From Takakia lepidozioides (lineage: Eukaryota > Streptophyta > Takakiopsida > Takakiales > Takakiaceae): 60,000 nucleotides of DNA. The stretch is taken from positions 8,186,001-8,246,000 of the forward strand of contig CM060732.1 of NCBI GenBank assembly GCA_030704615.1, in the 5' to 3' direction. The notes under the pieces are model-generated. The model made no database searches. It was not told the DNA's origin and saw only the letters and a program-made list of their open reading frames with translations. Positions 45,938 through 57,849 of the stretch are shown one piece after another. Positions within the stretch are counted from its first letter, which is position 1; each line of letters opens with the position of its first letter. Made by a program: the position numbers and the translations under genes.

Positions 45938-46580
45938 CTATCAACTGCCAGACTTCTCTCAAAGTGCCTCGCTCTGCATGATGGTAAGGTGTGGGAGGTA
46001 TATCTATATCCAGAAACCTGCCAGTAACCTTATCCCAAGCTACAGTAGCTTGCTCTAATGAACCCTCCTCCTCTCTCTGCCAGGTAGAGACAAAACAATA
46101 CTCCCCTATCTCCCGCTCACTGAATACTAAAGAAAATAAAGGTAGGGTCTGACAATCTTTCAACTCGAAAGCTTTGAGACGGTTGCGGGTGTCCTCGATG
46201 CGAATGACTGCATCTCCTTCAAGCAAAACAAACTGTTCGTTGTTAATGAACCCCCGTTCGTGGTTGCCTCGTGCAGAGCGTGTCCGGCTGCAACCACGTC
46301 TGATTGTAAAAACTTGTGCAGCTCCTGCTCCTCTGCTCCAGTACACCACGGCCTTGTGGCTGAACACCTTGGTCCCCGGGGTTGTCTTTGGCTGTGTTCC
46401 AAGCCTAGCTTCCACCCACTTTGGTATTTCACCTACAGCTGCAGAACTGCTTGCTCCAACAGAGTTCTGATTGTCCAAAGCAATATTGAGGCCCTCAACG
46501 CCAACTACAACAGTTTGCTGTCTATTGCTAATGCCTGACTCCCAGTATGCAATCAACTTGTCCAACTGTTCTCCACTCAA
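45933..46580 (-). CDS. repeat-borne ORF of 215 codons, unknown; also at 48225-48872, 50517-51164, 52809-53456, 55101-55748
   Basis: Not recognised. The frame has no ATG at its 5' end; it is open from a TGA at about 46616 and begins DKIYVSQGTQTDLSGEQLDK. It continues LNIALDNQNSVGASSSAAVG, EIPKWVEARLGTQPKT, then FINNEQFVLLEGDAVIRIED, FSLVFSEREIGEYCFVSTWQ and ends REVWQLIA. Between GTQPKT and FINNEQF another frame is more protein-like (WCTEAEEQELHKFLQSDVVA), so the long ORF has probably crossed two frameshifts relative to its ancestor. Before the TGA the same frame reads CCGLHERQVCGCPPCMAGGN and SLSLCTQ, Cys-rich and zinc-finger-like. A second exon-like block (DLFDGFLERRDEAVAVEFED) lies upstream on the minus strand (47039-46839). 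Expression is unknown. Confidence 0.4.
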   Translation of the reverse strand: MSGEQLDKLIAYWESGISNRQQTVVVGVEGLNIALDNQNSVGASSSAAVGEIPKWVEARLGTQPKTTPGTKVFSHKAVVYWSRGAGAAQVFTIRRGCSRTRSARGNHERGFINNEQFVLLEGDAVIRIEDTRNRLKAFELKDCQTLPLFSLVFSEREIGEYCFVSTWQREEEGSLEQATVAWDKVTGRFLDIDIPPTPYHHAERGTLREVWQLIA

Positions 46581-49500
46581 ATCAGTCTGAGTTCCTTGAG
46601 AAACATAAATCTTGTCTCATTGTGTGCACAGGCTAAGAGAAGAGACCTGCCCTTCAATTACGTCCTCATTGCCCCCAGCCATACAAGGAGGACATCCACA
46701 GACTTGTCTCTCATGTAGACCACAACAGGTTCTAGAAATAGAATTGTGGATCTTTCATAGCACACTCACACTCACACTCAAGACCTGCAAACACTCAAGA
46801 TCCGTCATGTTCATCTTGCCACAGGACTGATCACTCAGTCATTCCATCATTGAAGTGCGCATTGCCCATTTTTGTGTGCCATTTGTCTCTTCACATTTAA
46901 CCAAACGACTCTGTGGAGTATATAGCCCAGTGTCCTCGAACTCGACAGCAACTGCCTCGTCTCGTCGTTCAAGGAATCCGTCAAACAAATCGCCGGTCCT
47001 CTTCGTGATCTTCTTGTCAAGCAAACTAAACTGGTCCATATAGCATCATTCGATTTCAAAACCATCATATGTTGTTTCCTAGCACTGGTGAGGCCGCTGC
47101 TGCACTAGCCAGGCCTGTCACGACGTTCCAACCGACAACCATACTAGAAACAAATTGCACCACTACAGCCTGCTGTGCCGTGCCTAGCGAGGGCCGCGCC
47201 ATTAATAGCCTCCTTATGTGTGGCCTACTAGAGTACTGTGAAAGCTTCATACAACAAAACTCGGTCTTAAATGTTCATGGCTGCACAGGGTCTAAGAGTC
47301 CGACCAAGCATCTTGTAGCTCGTGTATTCCTCTGCTCTGGCTACCCTGCAGGCTCCACGACTATATTATGTGGCTGCTTCAACGCCGCACAGCCCCTCTT
47401 TGTGCCTGCACTGTCTCACCAGGTTGCAGCAACCGCTAGCCCCTGTTTCAAGACTTCATCGCCCAATAACTACGGGCTGATCACCAGACTCTTTTTCTTG
47501 TGCACATAAACATGCTAGGCTTCAGATTCTGACAACATTTATGACACAAGCAACACTCCACCAGCTTTTTCACGGTCCACTTTGAACAAGCTGCTTTGCT
47601 CTTTCACCAACTTGCAAGCAACAACCTGCCGAGTTGTTTGTCCGCACAACTGCTACTCCGGCTTTGTATATCTTACGTAGAGCCTACGAGGCTGTCCAAG
47701 CCTCCATCCTCTTATTTGGCATCTTGTGTTGTGCCTCCCATGCACGCCATCGTACCATACCGCAGACAAAACCAGCATCAATGACTTCTACCTTAACCAC
47801 TCATTAGGAGTTGTGCTTTCCCTACTTCAAATACCATCGACATAGTGCTAACATAAAAGAACTCTATCTAGCTTAGCACTACAAAAATCTAGACAGAGCA
47901 TCTCTCTCGAGTGAAATGAAAACTAAACTCACATTGGCTGTTGACACAAAACACGAAATACAATATAATCACTCGTTAAAATAAGAGTCAAGCCAAGGGC
48001 ACCCCAAGCTATGGGGACTCCACCCCACAACATCCTACTCTCCCTCCATAAGTACACTCAGATGCTAAGCAACGAGGGAGCTCGATCGTGCAGGCTCAAC
48101 TCGAGAAAGATGAGCCGCACGACTGACGAGCTCGTAAAGATAAGATGGTTCAGGTGTCAAGCTAAACTTGACACCTGACTTAATACTTGAACTAATTCCA
48201 AGTGTTAAATACAAATAACTAGATTTATGCTATCAACTGCCAGACTTCTCTCAAAGTGCCTCGCTCTGCATGATGGTAAGGTGTGGGAGGTATATCTATA
48301 TCCAGAAACCTGCCAGTAACCTTATCCCAAGCTACAGTAGCTTGCTCTAATGAACCCTCCTCCTCTCTCTGCCAGGTAGAGACAAAACAATACTCCCCTA
48401 TCTCCCGCTCACTGAATACTAAAGAAAATAAAGGTAGGGTCTGACAATCTTTCAACTCGAAAGCTTTGAGACGGTTGCGGGTGTCCTCGATGCGAATGAC
48501 TGCATCTCCTTCAAGCAAAACAAACTGTTCGTTGTTAATGAACCCCCGTTCGTGGTTGCCTCGTGCAGAGCGTGTCCGGCTGCAACCACGTCTGATTGTA
48601 AAAACTTGTGCAGCTCCTGCTCCTCTGCTCCAGTACACCACGGCCTTGTGGCTGAACACCTTGGTCCCCGGGGTTGTCTTTGGCTGTGTTCCAAGCCTAG
48701 CTTCCACCCACTTTGGTATTTCACCTACAGCTGCAGAACTGCTTGCTCCAACAGAGTTCTGATTGTCCAAAGCAATATTGAGGCCCTCAACGCCAACTAC
48801 AACAGTTTGCTGTCTATTGCTAATGCCTGACTCCCAGTATGCAATCAACTTGTCCAACTGTTCTCCACTCAAATCAGTCTGAGTTCCTTGAGAAACATAA
48901 ATCTTGTCTCATTGTGTGCACAGGCTAAGAGAAGAGACCTGCCCTTCAATTACGTCCTCATTGCCCCCAGCCATACAAGGAGGACATCCACAGACTTGTC
49001 TCTCATGTAGACCACAACAGGTTCTAGAAATAGAATTGTGGATCTTTCATAGCACACTCACACTCACACTCAAGACCTGCAAACACTCAAGATCCGTCAT
49101 GTTCATCTTGCCACAGGACTGATCACTCAGTCATTCCATCATTGAAGTGCGCATTGCCCATTTTTGTGTGCCATTTGTCTCTTCACATTTAACCAAACGA
49201 CTCTGTGGAGTATATAGCCCAGTGTCCTCGAACTCGACAGCAACTGCCTCGTCTCGTCGTTCAAGGAATCCGTCAAACAAATCGCCGGTCCTCTTCGTGA
49301 TCTTCTTGTCAAGCAAACTAAACTGGTCCATATAGCATCATTCGATTTCAAAACCATCATATGTTGTTTCCTAGCACTGGTGAGGCCGCTGCTGCACTAG
49401 CCAGGCCTGTCACGACGTTCCAACCGACAACCATACTAGAAACAAATTGCACCACTACAGCCTGCTGTGCCGTGCCTAGCGAGGGCCGCGCCATTAATAG

Positions 49501-52500
49501 CCTCCTTATGTGTGGCCTACTAGAGTATTGTGAAAGCTTCATACAACAAAACTCGGTCTTAAATGTTCATGGCTGCACAGGGTCTAAGAGTCCGACCAAG
49601 CATCTTGTAGCTCGTGTATTCCTCTGCTCTGGCTACCCTGCAGGCTCCACGACTATATTATGTGGCTGCTTCAACGCCGCACAGCCCCTCTTTGTGCCTG
49701 CACTGTCTCACCAGGTTGCAGCAACCGCTAGCCCCTGTTTCAAGACTTCATCGCCCAATAACTACGGGCTGATCACCAGACTCTTTTTCTTGTGCACATA
49801 AACATGCTAGGCTTCAGATTCTGACAACATTTATGACACAAGCAACACTCCACCAGCTTTTTCACGGTCCACTTTGAACAAGCTGCTTTGCTCTTTCACC
49901 AACTTGCAAGCAACAACCTGCCGAGTTGTTTGTCCGCACAACTGCTACTCCGGCTTTGTATATCTTACGTAGAGCCTACGAGGCTGTCCAAGCCTCCATC
50001 CTCTTATTTGGCATCTTGTGTTGTGCCTCCCATGCACGCCATCGTACCATACCGCAGACAAAACCAGCATCAATGACTTCTACCTTAACCACTCATTAGG
50101 AGTTGTGCTTTCCCTACTTCAAATACCATCGACATAGTGCTAACATAAAAGAACTCTATCTAGCTTAGCACTACAAAAATCTAGACAGAGCATCTCTCTC
50201 GAGTGAAATGAAAACTAAACTCACATTGGCTGTTGACACAAAACACGAAATACAATATAATCACTCGTTAAAATAAGAGTCAAGCCAAGGGCACCCCAAG
50301 CTATGGGGACTCCACCCCACAACATCCTACTCTCCCTCCATAAGTACACTCAGATGCTAAGCAACGAGGGAGCTCGATCGTGCAGGCTCAACTCGAGAAA
50401 GATGAGCCGCACGACTGACGAGCTCGTAAAGATAAGATGGTTCAGGTGTCAAGCTAAACTTGACACCTGACTTAATACTTGAACTAATTCCAAGTGTTAA
50501 ATACAAATAACTAGATTTATGCTATCAACTGCCAGACTTCTCTCAAAGTGCCTCGCTCTGCATGATGGTAAGGTGTGGGAGGTATATCTATATCCAGAAA
50601 CCTGCCAGTAACCTTATCCCAAGCTACAGTAGCTTGCTCTAATGAACCCTCCTCCTCTCTCTGCCAGGTAGAGACAAAACAATACTCCCCTATCTCCCGC
50701 TCACTGAATACTAAAGAAAATAAAGGTAGGGTCTGACAATCTTTCAACTCGAAAGCTTTGAGACGGTTGCGGGTGTCCTCGATGCGAATGACTGCATCTC
50801 CTTCAAGCAAAACAAACTGTTCGTTGTTAATGAACCCCCGTTCGTGGTTGCCTCGTGCAGAGCGTGTCCGGCTGCAACCACGTCTGATTGTAAAAACTTG
50901 TGCAGCTCCTGCTCCTCTGCTCCAGTACACCACGGCCTTGTGGCTGAACACCTTGGTCCCCGGGGTTGTCTTTGGCTGTGTTCCAAGCCTAGCTTCCACC
51001 CACTTTGGTATTTCACCTACAGCTGCAGAACTGCTTGCTCCAACAGAGTTCTGATTGTCCAAAGCAATATTGAGGCCCTCAACGCCAACTACAACAGTTT
51101 GCTGTCTATTGCTAATGCCTGACTCCCAGTATGCAATCAACTTGTCCAACTGTTCTCCACTCAAATCAGTCTGAGTTCCTTGAGAAACATAAATCTTGTC
51201 TCATTGTGTGCACAGGCTAAGAGAAGAGACCTGCCCTTCAATTACGTCCTCATTGCCCCCAGCCATACAAGGAGGACATCCACAGACTTGTCTCTCATGT
51301 AGACCACAACAGGTTCTAGAAATAGAATTGTGGATCTTTCATAGCACACTCACACTCACACTCAAGACCTGCAAACACTCAAGATCCGTCATGTTCATCT
51401 TGCCACAGGACTGATCACTCAGTCATTCCATCATTGAAGTGCGCATTGCCCATTTTTGTGTGCCATTTGTCTCTTCACATTTAACCAAACGACTCTGTGG
51501 AGTATATAGCCCAGTGTCCTCGAACTCGACAGCAACTGCCTCGTCTCGTCGTTCAAGGAATCCGTCAAACAAATCGCCGGTCCTCTTCGTGATCTTCTTG
51601 TCAAGCAAACTAAACTGGTCCATATAGCATCATTCGATTTCAAAACCATCATATGTTGTTTCCTAGCACTGGTGAGGCCGCTGCTGCACTAGCCAGGCCT
51701 GTCACGACGTTCCAACCGACAACCATACTAGAAACAAATTGCACCACTACAGCCTGCTGTGCCGTGCCTAGCGAGGGCCGCGCCATTAATAGCCTCCTTA
51801 TGTGTGGCCTACTAGAGTACTGTGAAAGCTTCATACAACAAAACTCGGTCTTAAATGTTCATGGCTGCACAGGGTCTAAGAGTCCGACCAAGCATCTTGT
51901 AGCTCGTGTATTCCTCTGCTCTGGCTACCCTGCAGGCTCCACGACTATATTATGTGGCTGCTTCAACGCCGCACAGCCCCTCTTTGTGCCTGCACTGTCT
52001 CACCAGGTTGCAGCAACCGCTAGCCCCTGTTTCAAGACTTCATCGCCCAATAACTACGGGCTGATCACCAGACTCTTTTTCTTGTGCACATAAACATGCT
52101 AGGCTTCAGATTCTGACAACATTTATGACACAAGCAACACTCCACCAGCTTTTTCACGGTCCACTTTGAACAAGCTGCTTTGCTCTTTCACCAACTTGCA
52201 AGCAACAACCTGCCGAGTTGTTTGTCCGCACAACTGCTACTCCGGCTTTGTATATCTTACGTAGAGCCTACGAGGCTGTCCAAGCCTCCATCCTCTTATT
52301 TGGCATCTTGTGTTGTGCCTCCCATGCACGCCATCGTACCATACCGCAGACAAAACCAGCATCAATGACTTCTACCTTAACCACTCATTAGGAGTTGTGC
52401 TTTCCCTACTTCAAATACCATCGACATAGTGCTAACATAAAAGAACTCTATCTAGCTTAGCACTACAAAAATCTAGACAGAGCATCTCTCTCGAGTGAAA

Positions 52501-55500
52501 TGAAAACTAAACTCACATTGGCTGTTGACACAAAACACGAAATACAATATAATCACTCGTTAAAATAAGAGTCAAGCCAAGGGCACCCCAAGCTATGGGG
52601 ACTCCACCCCACAACATCCTACTCTCCCTCCATAAGTACACTCAGATGCTAAGCAACGAGGGAGCTCGATCGTGCAGGCTCAACTCGAGAAAGATGAGCC
52701 GCACGACTGACGAGCTCGTAAAGATAAGATGGTTCAGGTGTCAAGCTAAACTTGACACCTGACTTAATACTTGAACTAATTCCAAGTGTTAAATACAAAT
52801 AACTAGATTTATGCTATCAACTGCCAGACTTCTCTCAAAGTGCCTCGCTCTGCATGATGGTAAGGTGTGGGAGGTATATCTATATCCAGAAACCTGCCAG
52901 TAACCTTATCCCAAGCTACAGTAGCTTGCTCTAATGAACCCTCCTCCTCTCTCTGCCAGGTAGAGACAAAACAATACTCCCCTATCTCCCGCTCACTGAA
53001 TACTAAAGAAAATAAAGGTAGGGTCTGACAATCTTTCAACTCGAAAGCTTTGAGACGGTTGCGGGTGTCCTCGATGCGAATGACTGCATCTCCTTCAAGC
53101 AAAACAAACTGTTCGTTGTTAATGAACCCCCGTTCGTGGTTGCCTCGTGCAGAGCGTGTCCGGCTGCAACCACGTCTGATTGTAAAAACTTGTGCAGCTC
53201 CTGCTCCTCTGCTCCAGTACACCACGGCCTTGTGGCTGAACACCTTGGTCCCCGGGGTTGTCTTTGGCTGTGTTCCAAGCCTAGCTTCCACCCACTTTGG
53301 TATTTCACCTACAGCTGCAGAACTGCTTGCTCCAACAGAGTTCTGATTGTCCAAAGCAATATTGAGGCCCTCAACGCCAACTACAACAGTTTGCTGTCTA
53401 TTGCTAATGCCTGACTCCCAGTATGCAATCAACTTGTCCAACTGTTCTCCACTCAAATCAGTCTGAGTTCCTTGAGAAACATAAATCTTGTCTCATTGTG
53501 TGCACAGGCTAAGAGAAGAGACCTGCCCTTCAATTACGTCCTCATTGCCCCCAGCCATACAAGGAGGACATCCACAGACTTGTCTCTCATGTAGACCACA
53601 ACAGGTTCTAGAAATAGAATTGTGGATCTTTCATAGCACACTCACACTCACACTCAAGACCTGCAAACACTCAAGATCCGTCATGTTCATCTTGCCACAG
53701 GACTGATCACTCAGTCATTCCATCATTGAAGTGCGCATTGCCCATTTTTGTGTGCCATTTGTCTCTTCACATTTAACCAAACGACTCTGTGGAGTATATA
53801 GCCCAGTGTCCTCGAACTCGACAGCAACTGCCTCGTCTCGTCGTTCAAGGAATCCGTCAAACAAATCGCCGGTCCTCTTCGTGATCTTCTTGTCAAGCAA
53901 ACTAAACTGGTCCATATAGCATCATTCGATTTCAAAACCATCATATGTTGTTTCCTAGCACTGGTGAGGCCGCTGCTGCACTAGCCAGGCCTGTCACGAC
54001 GTTCCAACCGACAACCATACTAGAAACAAATTGCACCACTACAGCCTGCTGTGCCGTGCCTAGCGAGGGCCGCGCCATTAATAGCCTCCTTATGTGTGGC
54101 CTACTAGAGTATTGTGAAAGCTTCATACAACAAAACTCGGTCTTAAATGTTCATGGCTGCACAGGGTCTAAGAGTCCGACCAAGCATCTTGTAGCTCGTG
54201 TATTCCTCTGCTCTGGCTACCCTGCAGGCTCCACGACTATATTATGTGGCTGCTTCAACGCCGCACAGCCCCTCTTTGTGCCTGCACTGTCTCACCAGGT
54301 TGCAGCAACCGCTAGCCCCTGTTTCAAGACTTCATCGCCCAATAACTACGGGCTGATCACCAGACTCTTTTTCTTGTGCACATAAACATGCTAGGCTTCA
54401 GATTCTGACAACATTTATGACACAAGCAACACTCCACCAGCTTTTTCACGGTCCACTTTGAACAAGCTGCTTTGCTCTTTCACCAACTTGCAAGCAACAA
54501 CCTGCCGAGTTGTTTGTCCGCACAACTGCTACTCCGGCTTTGTATATCTTACGTAGAGCCTACGAGGCTGTCCAAGCCTCCATCCTCTTATTTGGCATCT
54601 TGTGTTGTGCCTCCCATGCACGCCATCGTACCATACCGCAGACAAAACCAGCATCAATGACTTCTACCTTAACCACTCATTAGGAGTTGTGCTTTCCCTA
54701 CTTCAAATACCATCGACATAGTGCTAACATAAAAGAACTCTATCTAGCTTAGCACTACAAAAATCTAGACAGAGCATCTCTCTCGAGTGAAATGAAAACT
54801 AAACTCACATTGGCTGTTGACACAAAACACGAAATACAATATAATCACTCGTTAAAATAAGAGTCAAGCCAAGGGCACCCCAAGCTATGGGGACTCCACC
54901 CCACAACATCCTACTCTCCCTCCATAAGTACACTCAGATGCTAAGCAACGAGGGAGCTCGATCGTGCAGGCTCAACTCGAGAAAGATGAGCCGCACGACT
55001 GACGAGCTCGTAAAGATAAGATGGTTCAGGTGTCAAGCTAAACTTGACACCTGACTTAATACTTGAACTAATTCCAAGTGTTAAATACAAATAACTAGAT
55101 TTATGCTATCAACTGCCAGACTTCTCTCAAAGTGCCTCGCTCTGCATGATGGTAAGGTGTGGGAGGTATATCTATATCCAGAAACCTGCCAGTAACCTTA
55201 TCCCAAGCTACAGTAGCTTGCTCTAATGAACCCTCCTCCTCTCTCTGCCAGGTAGAGACAAAACAATACTCCCCTATCTCCCGCTCACTGAATACTAAAG
55301 AAAATAAAGGTAGGGTCTGACAATCTTTCAACTCGAAAGCTTTGAGACGGTTGCGGGTGTCCTCGATGCGAATGACTGCATCTCCTTCAAGCAAAACAAA
55401 CTGTTCGTTGTTAATGAACCCCCGTTCGTGGTTGCCTCGTGCAGAGCGTGTCCGGCTGCAACCACGTCTGATTGTAAAAACTTGTGCAGCTCCTGCTCCT

Positions 55501-57397
55501 CTGCTCCAGTACACCACGGCCTTGTGGCTGAACACCTTGGTCCCCGGGGTTGTCTTTGGCTGTGTTCCAAGCCTAGCTTCCACCCACTTTGGTATTTCAC
55601 CTACAGCTGCAGAACTGCTTGCTCCAACAGAGTTCTGATTGTCCAAAGCAATATTGAGGCCCTCAACGCCAACTACAACAGTTTGCTGTCTATTGCTAAT
55701 GCCTGACTCCCAGTATGCAATCAACTTGTCCAACTGTTCTCCACTCAAATCAGTCTGAGTTCCTTGAGAAACATAAATCTTGTCTCATTGTGTGCACAGG
55801 CTAAGAGAAGAGACCTGCCCTTCAATTACGTCCTCATTGCCCCCAGCCATACAAGGAGGACATCCACAGACTTGTCTCTCATGTAGACCACAACAGGTTC
55901 TAGAAATAGAATTGTGGATCTTTCATAGCACACTCACACTCACACTCAAGACCTGCAAACACTCAAGATCCGTCATGTTCATCTTGCCACAGGACTGATC
56001 ACTCAGTCATTCCATCATTGAAGTGCGCATTGCCCATTTTTGTGTGCCATTTGTCTCTTCACATTTAACCAAACGACTCTGTGGAGTATATAGCCCAGTG
56101 TCCTCGAACTCGACAGCAACTGCCTCGTCTCGTCGTTCAAGGAATCCGTCAAACAAATCGCCGGTCCTCTTCGTGATCTTCTTGTCAAGCAAACTAAACT
56201 GGTCCATATAGCATCATTCGATTTCAAAACCATCATATGTTGTTTCCTAGCACTGGTGAGGCCGCTGCTGCACTAGCCAGGCCTGTCACGACGTTCCAAC
56301 CGACAACCATACTAGAAACAAATTGCACCACTACAGCCTGCTGTGCCGTGCCTAGCGAGGGCCGCGCCATTAATAGCCTCCTTATGTGTGGCCTACTAGA
56401 GTATTGTGAAAGCTTCATACAACAAAACTCGGTCTTAAATGTTCATGGCTGCACAGGGTCTAAGAGTCCGACCAAGCATCTTGTAGCTCGTGTATTCCTC
56501 TGCTCTGGCTACCCTGCAGGCTCCACGACTATATTATGTGGCTGCTTCAACGCCGCACAGCCCCTCTTTGTGCCTGCACTGTCTCACCAGGTTGCAGCAA
56601 CCGCTAGCCCCTGTTTCAAGACTTCATCGCCCAATAACTACGGGCTGATCACCAGACTCTTTTTCTTGTGCACATAAACATGCTAGGCTTCAGATTCTGA
56701 CAACATTTATGACACAAGCAACACTCCACCAGCTTTTTCACGGTCCACTTTGAACAAGCTGCTTTGCTCTTTCACCAACTTGCAAGCAACAACCTGCCGA
56801 GTTGTTTGTCCGCACAACTGCTACTCCGGCTTTGTATATCTTACGTAGAGCCTACGAGGCTGTCCAAGCCTCCATCCTCTTATTTGGCATCTTGTGTTGT
56901 GCCTCCCATGCACGCCATCGTACCATACCGCAGACAAAACCAGCATCAATGACTTCTACCTTAACCACTCATTAGGAGTTGTGCTTTCCCTACTTCAAAT
57001 ACCATCGACATAGTGCTAACATAAAAGAACTCTATCTAGCTTAGCACTACAAAAATCTAGACAGAGCATCTCTCTCGAGTGAAATGAAAACTAAACTCAC
57101 ATTGGCTGTTGACACAAAACACGAAATACAATATAATCACTCGTTAAAATAAGAGTCAAGCCAAGGGCACCCCAAGCTATGGGGACTCCACCCCACAACA
57201 TCCTACTCTCCCTCCATAAGTACACTCAGATGCTAAGCAACGAGGGAGCTCGATCGTGCAGGCTCAACTCGAGAAAGATGAGCCGCACGACTGACGAGCT
57301 CGTAAAGATAAGATGGTTCAGGTGTCAAGCTAAACTTGACACCTGACTTAATACTTGAACTAATTCCAAGTGTTAAATACAAATAACTAGATTTATT
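45938..57397. repeat. tandem units 4-8, five 2,292-bp units that look identical
   Basis: Units start at 45938, 48230, 50522, 52814 and 55106. The only difference I found is C at 47236 and 51820 against T at 49528, 54112 and 56404 (same site in each unit). The change is silent in both overlapping frames there (CAG/CAA on the minus strand, TAC/TAT on the plus strand). Confidence 0.9.
48080..48181. repeat. paired hairpins in each tandem unit (example from unit 4)
   Basis: Hairpin 1: CAGGTGTCAAG, loop CTAAA, CTTGACACCTG (48151-48177; 11-12 bp perfect stem). Hairpin 2: CGTGCAGGCTCA against TGAGCCGCACG (about 48088-48121; stem with one bulged A). Both recur in every unit just before the unit border, downstream of the minus-strand ORF. 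Confidence 0.6.
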
Positions 57398-57431
57398 CTA
57401 GTTAGTTTCACACTGTGTTTATTTAACTTGA

Positions 57432-57825
57432 CACATGGCAAAACCCAAAAAACCAAAAAAAAAAAGAATCCAGAAAAGCTTTCAAGGCGGTGCGTGTGCA
57501 GGGGGGATTAAGGTGTCGTCAACGACATCTTAATTCCAACAACCTCAACAGAATTTTCAAGGCGGTGCGTGTGCAGGTCGAGGGGATTAAGATGTCGTCA
57601 ACGACATCTTAGTTCCGACCACCTGAACAAAACTTTCACGGCGGTGCGTGTGCAGGTTGGAGGTATTAAGGTGTCGTCAACGACATCTTGTTTCCCACCA
57701 CCTTATGCGACATGTCAATTCATCGAAAAACCCAAATAACCAAAAAAATATGAATCCAACAAAGGTACGAAGGTAGTGCGTGTGCAAGTGGGTGGATTAA
57801 GGTGTCGTCAACGACATCTTAATTG
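57432..57825. repeat. 79-bp repeat carrying a 10-bp-stem hairpin, four copies
   Basis: Each copy has a GGCGGTGCGTGTGCAG box (GGTAGTGCGTGTGCAA in copy 4), about 15 nt of spacer, and a hairpin of stem AAGATGTCGT (AAGGTGTCGT in copies 1, 3 and 4), loop CA, stem ACGACATCTT. Hairpins lie at 57510-57531, 57589-57610, 57668-57689 and 57799-57820: spacing 79, 79 and 131 bp. An A-rich ACCCAAA(A/T)AACC leader precedes copies 1 and 4, so a larger repeat is visible. The block sits between the tandem array and the plus-strand gag. Confidence 0.85.
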
Positions 57826-57849
57826 GAAAAACCACCAACCCCAATACAA

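Larger units (their letters stand above)
39047..57397. repeat. 18.35 kb tandem array, eight head-to-tail units of about 2,292 bp
   Basis: The word CTATCAACTGCCAGACTTC recurs at 39047, 41351, 43654, 45938, 48230, 50522, 52814 and 55106 and the array stops at about 57397. Unit lengths are 2304, 2303, 2284 and then five times 2292. Each unit contains a minus-strand protein-like region in its first third, a set of overlapping short frames, and a non-coding part with two hairpins near its end. Units 4-8 look identical except for one C/T site; units 1 and 3 differ by scattered single-base changes and indels; unit 2 is rearranged. No transposase, integrase or RT motif was found. It behaves as a young macrosatellite or amplified retroelement leader. 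Confidence 0.95.

Noticed and set aside
47069-47509. 146-codon plus-strand frame present in units 4-8 (start MLFPSTGEAAAALARP)
   Set aside because: It overlaps minus-strand sequence that is more protein-like, is rich in Thr/Ser/Cys without any motif, and is broken in units 1-3. Its identity between units 4-8 only reflects their DNA identity.
39047-57397. CRISPR array or prokaryotic repeat system
   Set aside because: Unit length is 2.3 kb, there are no short repeats with spacers, and the sequence context is eukaryotic with spliced genes.
39047-57397. Ribosomal DNA repeat
   Set aside because: No rRNA-like conserved stretches seen in the unit, and a 2.29 kb unit is too short for 45S rDNA and lacks a 5S-like pol III gene.
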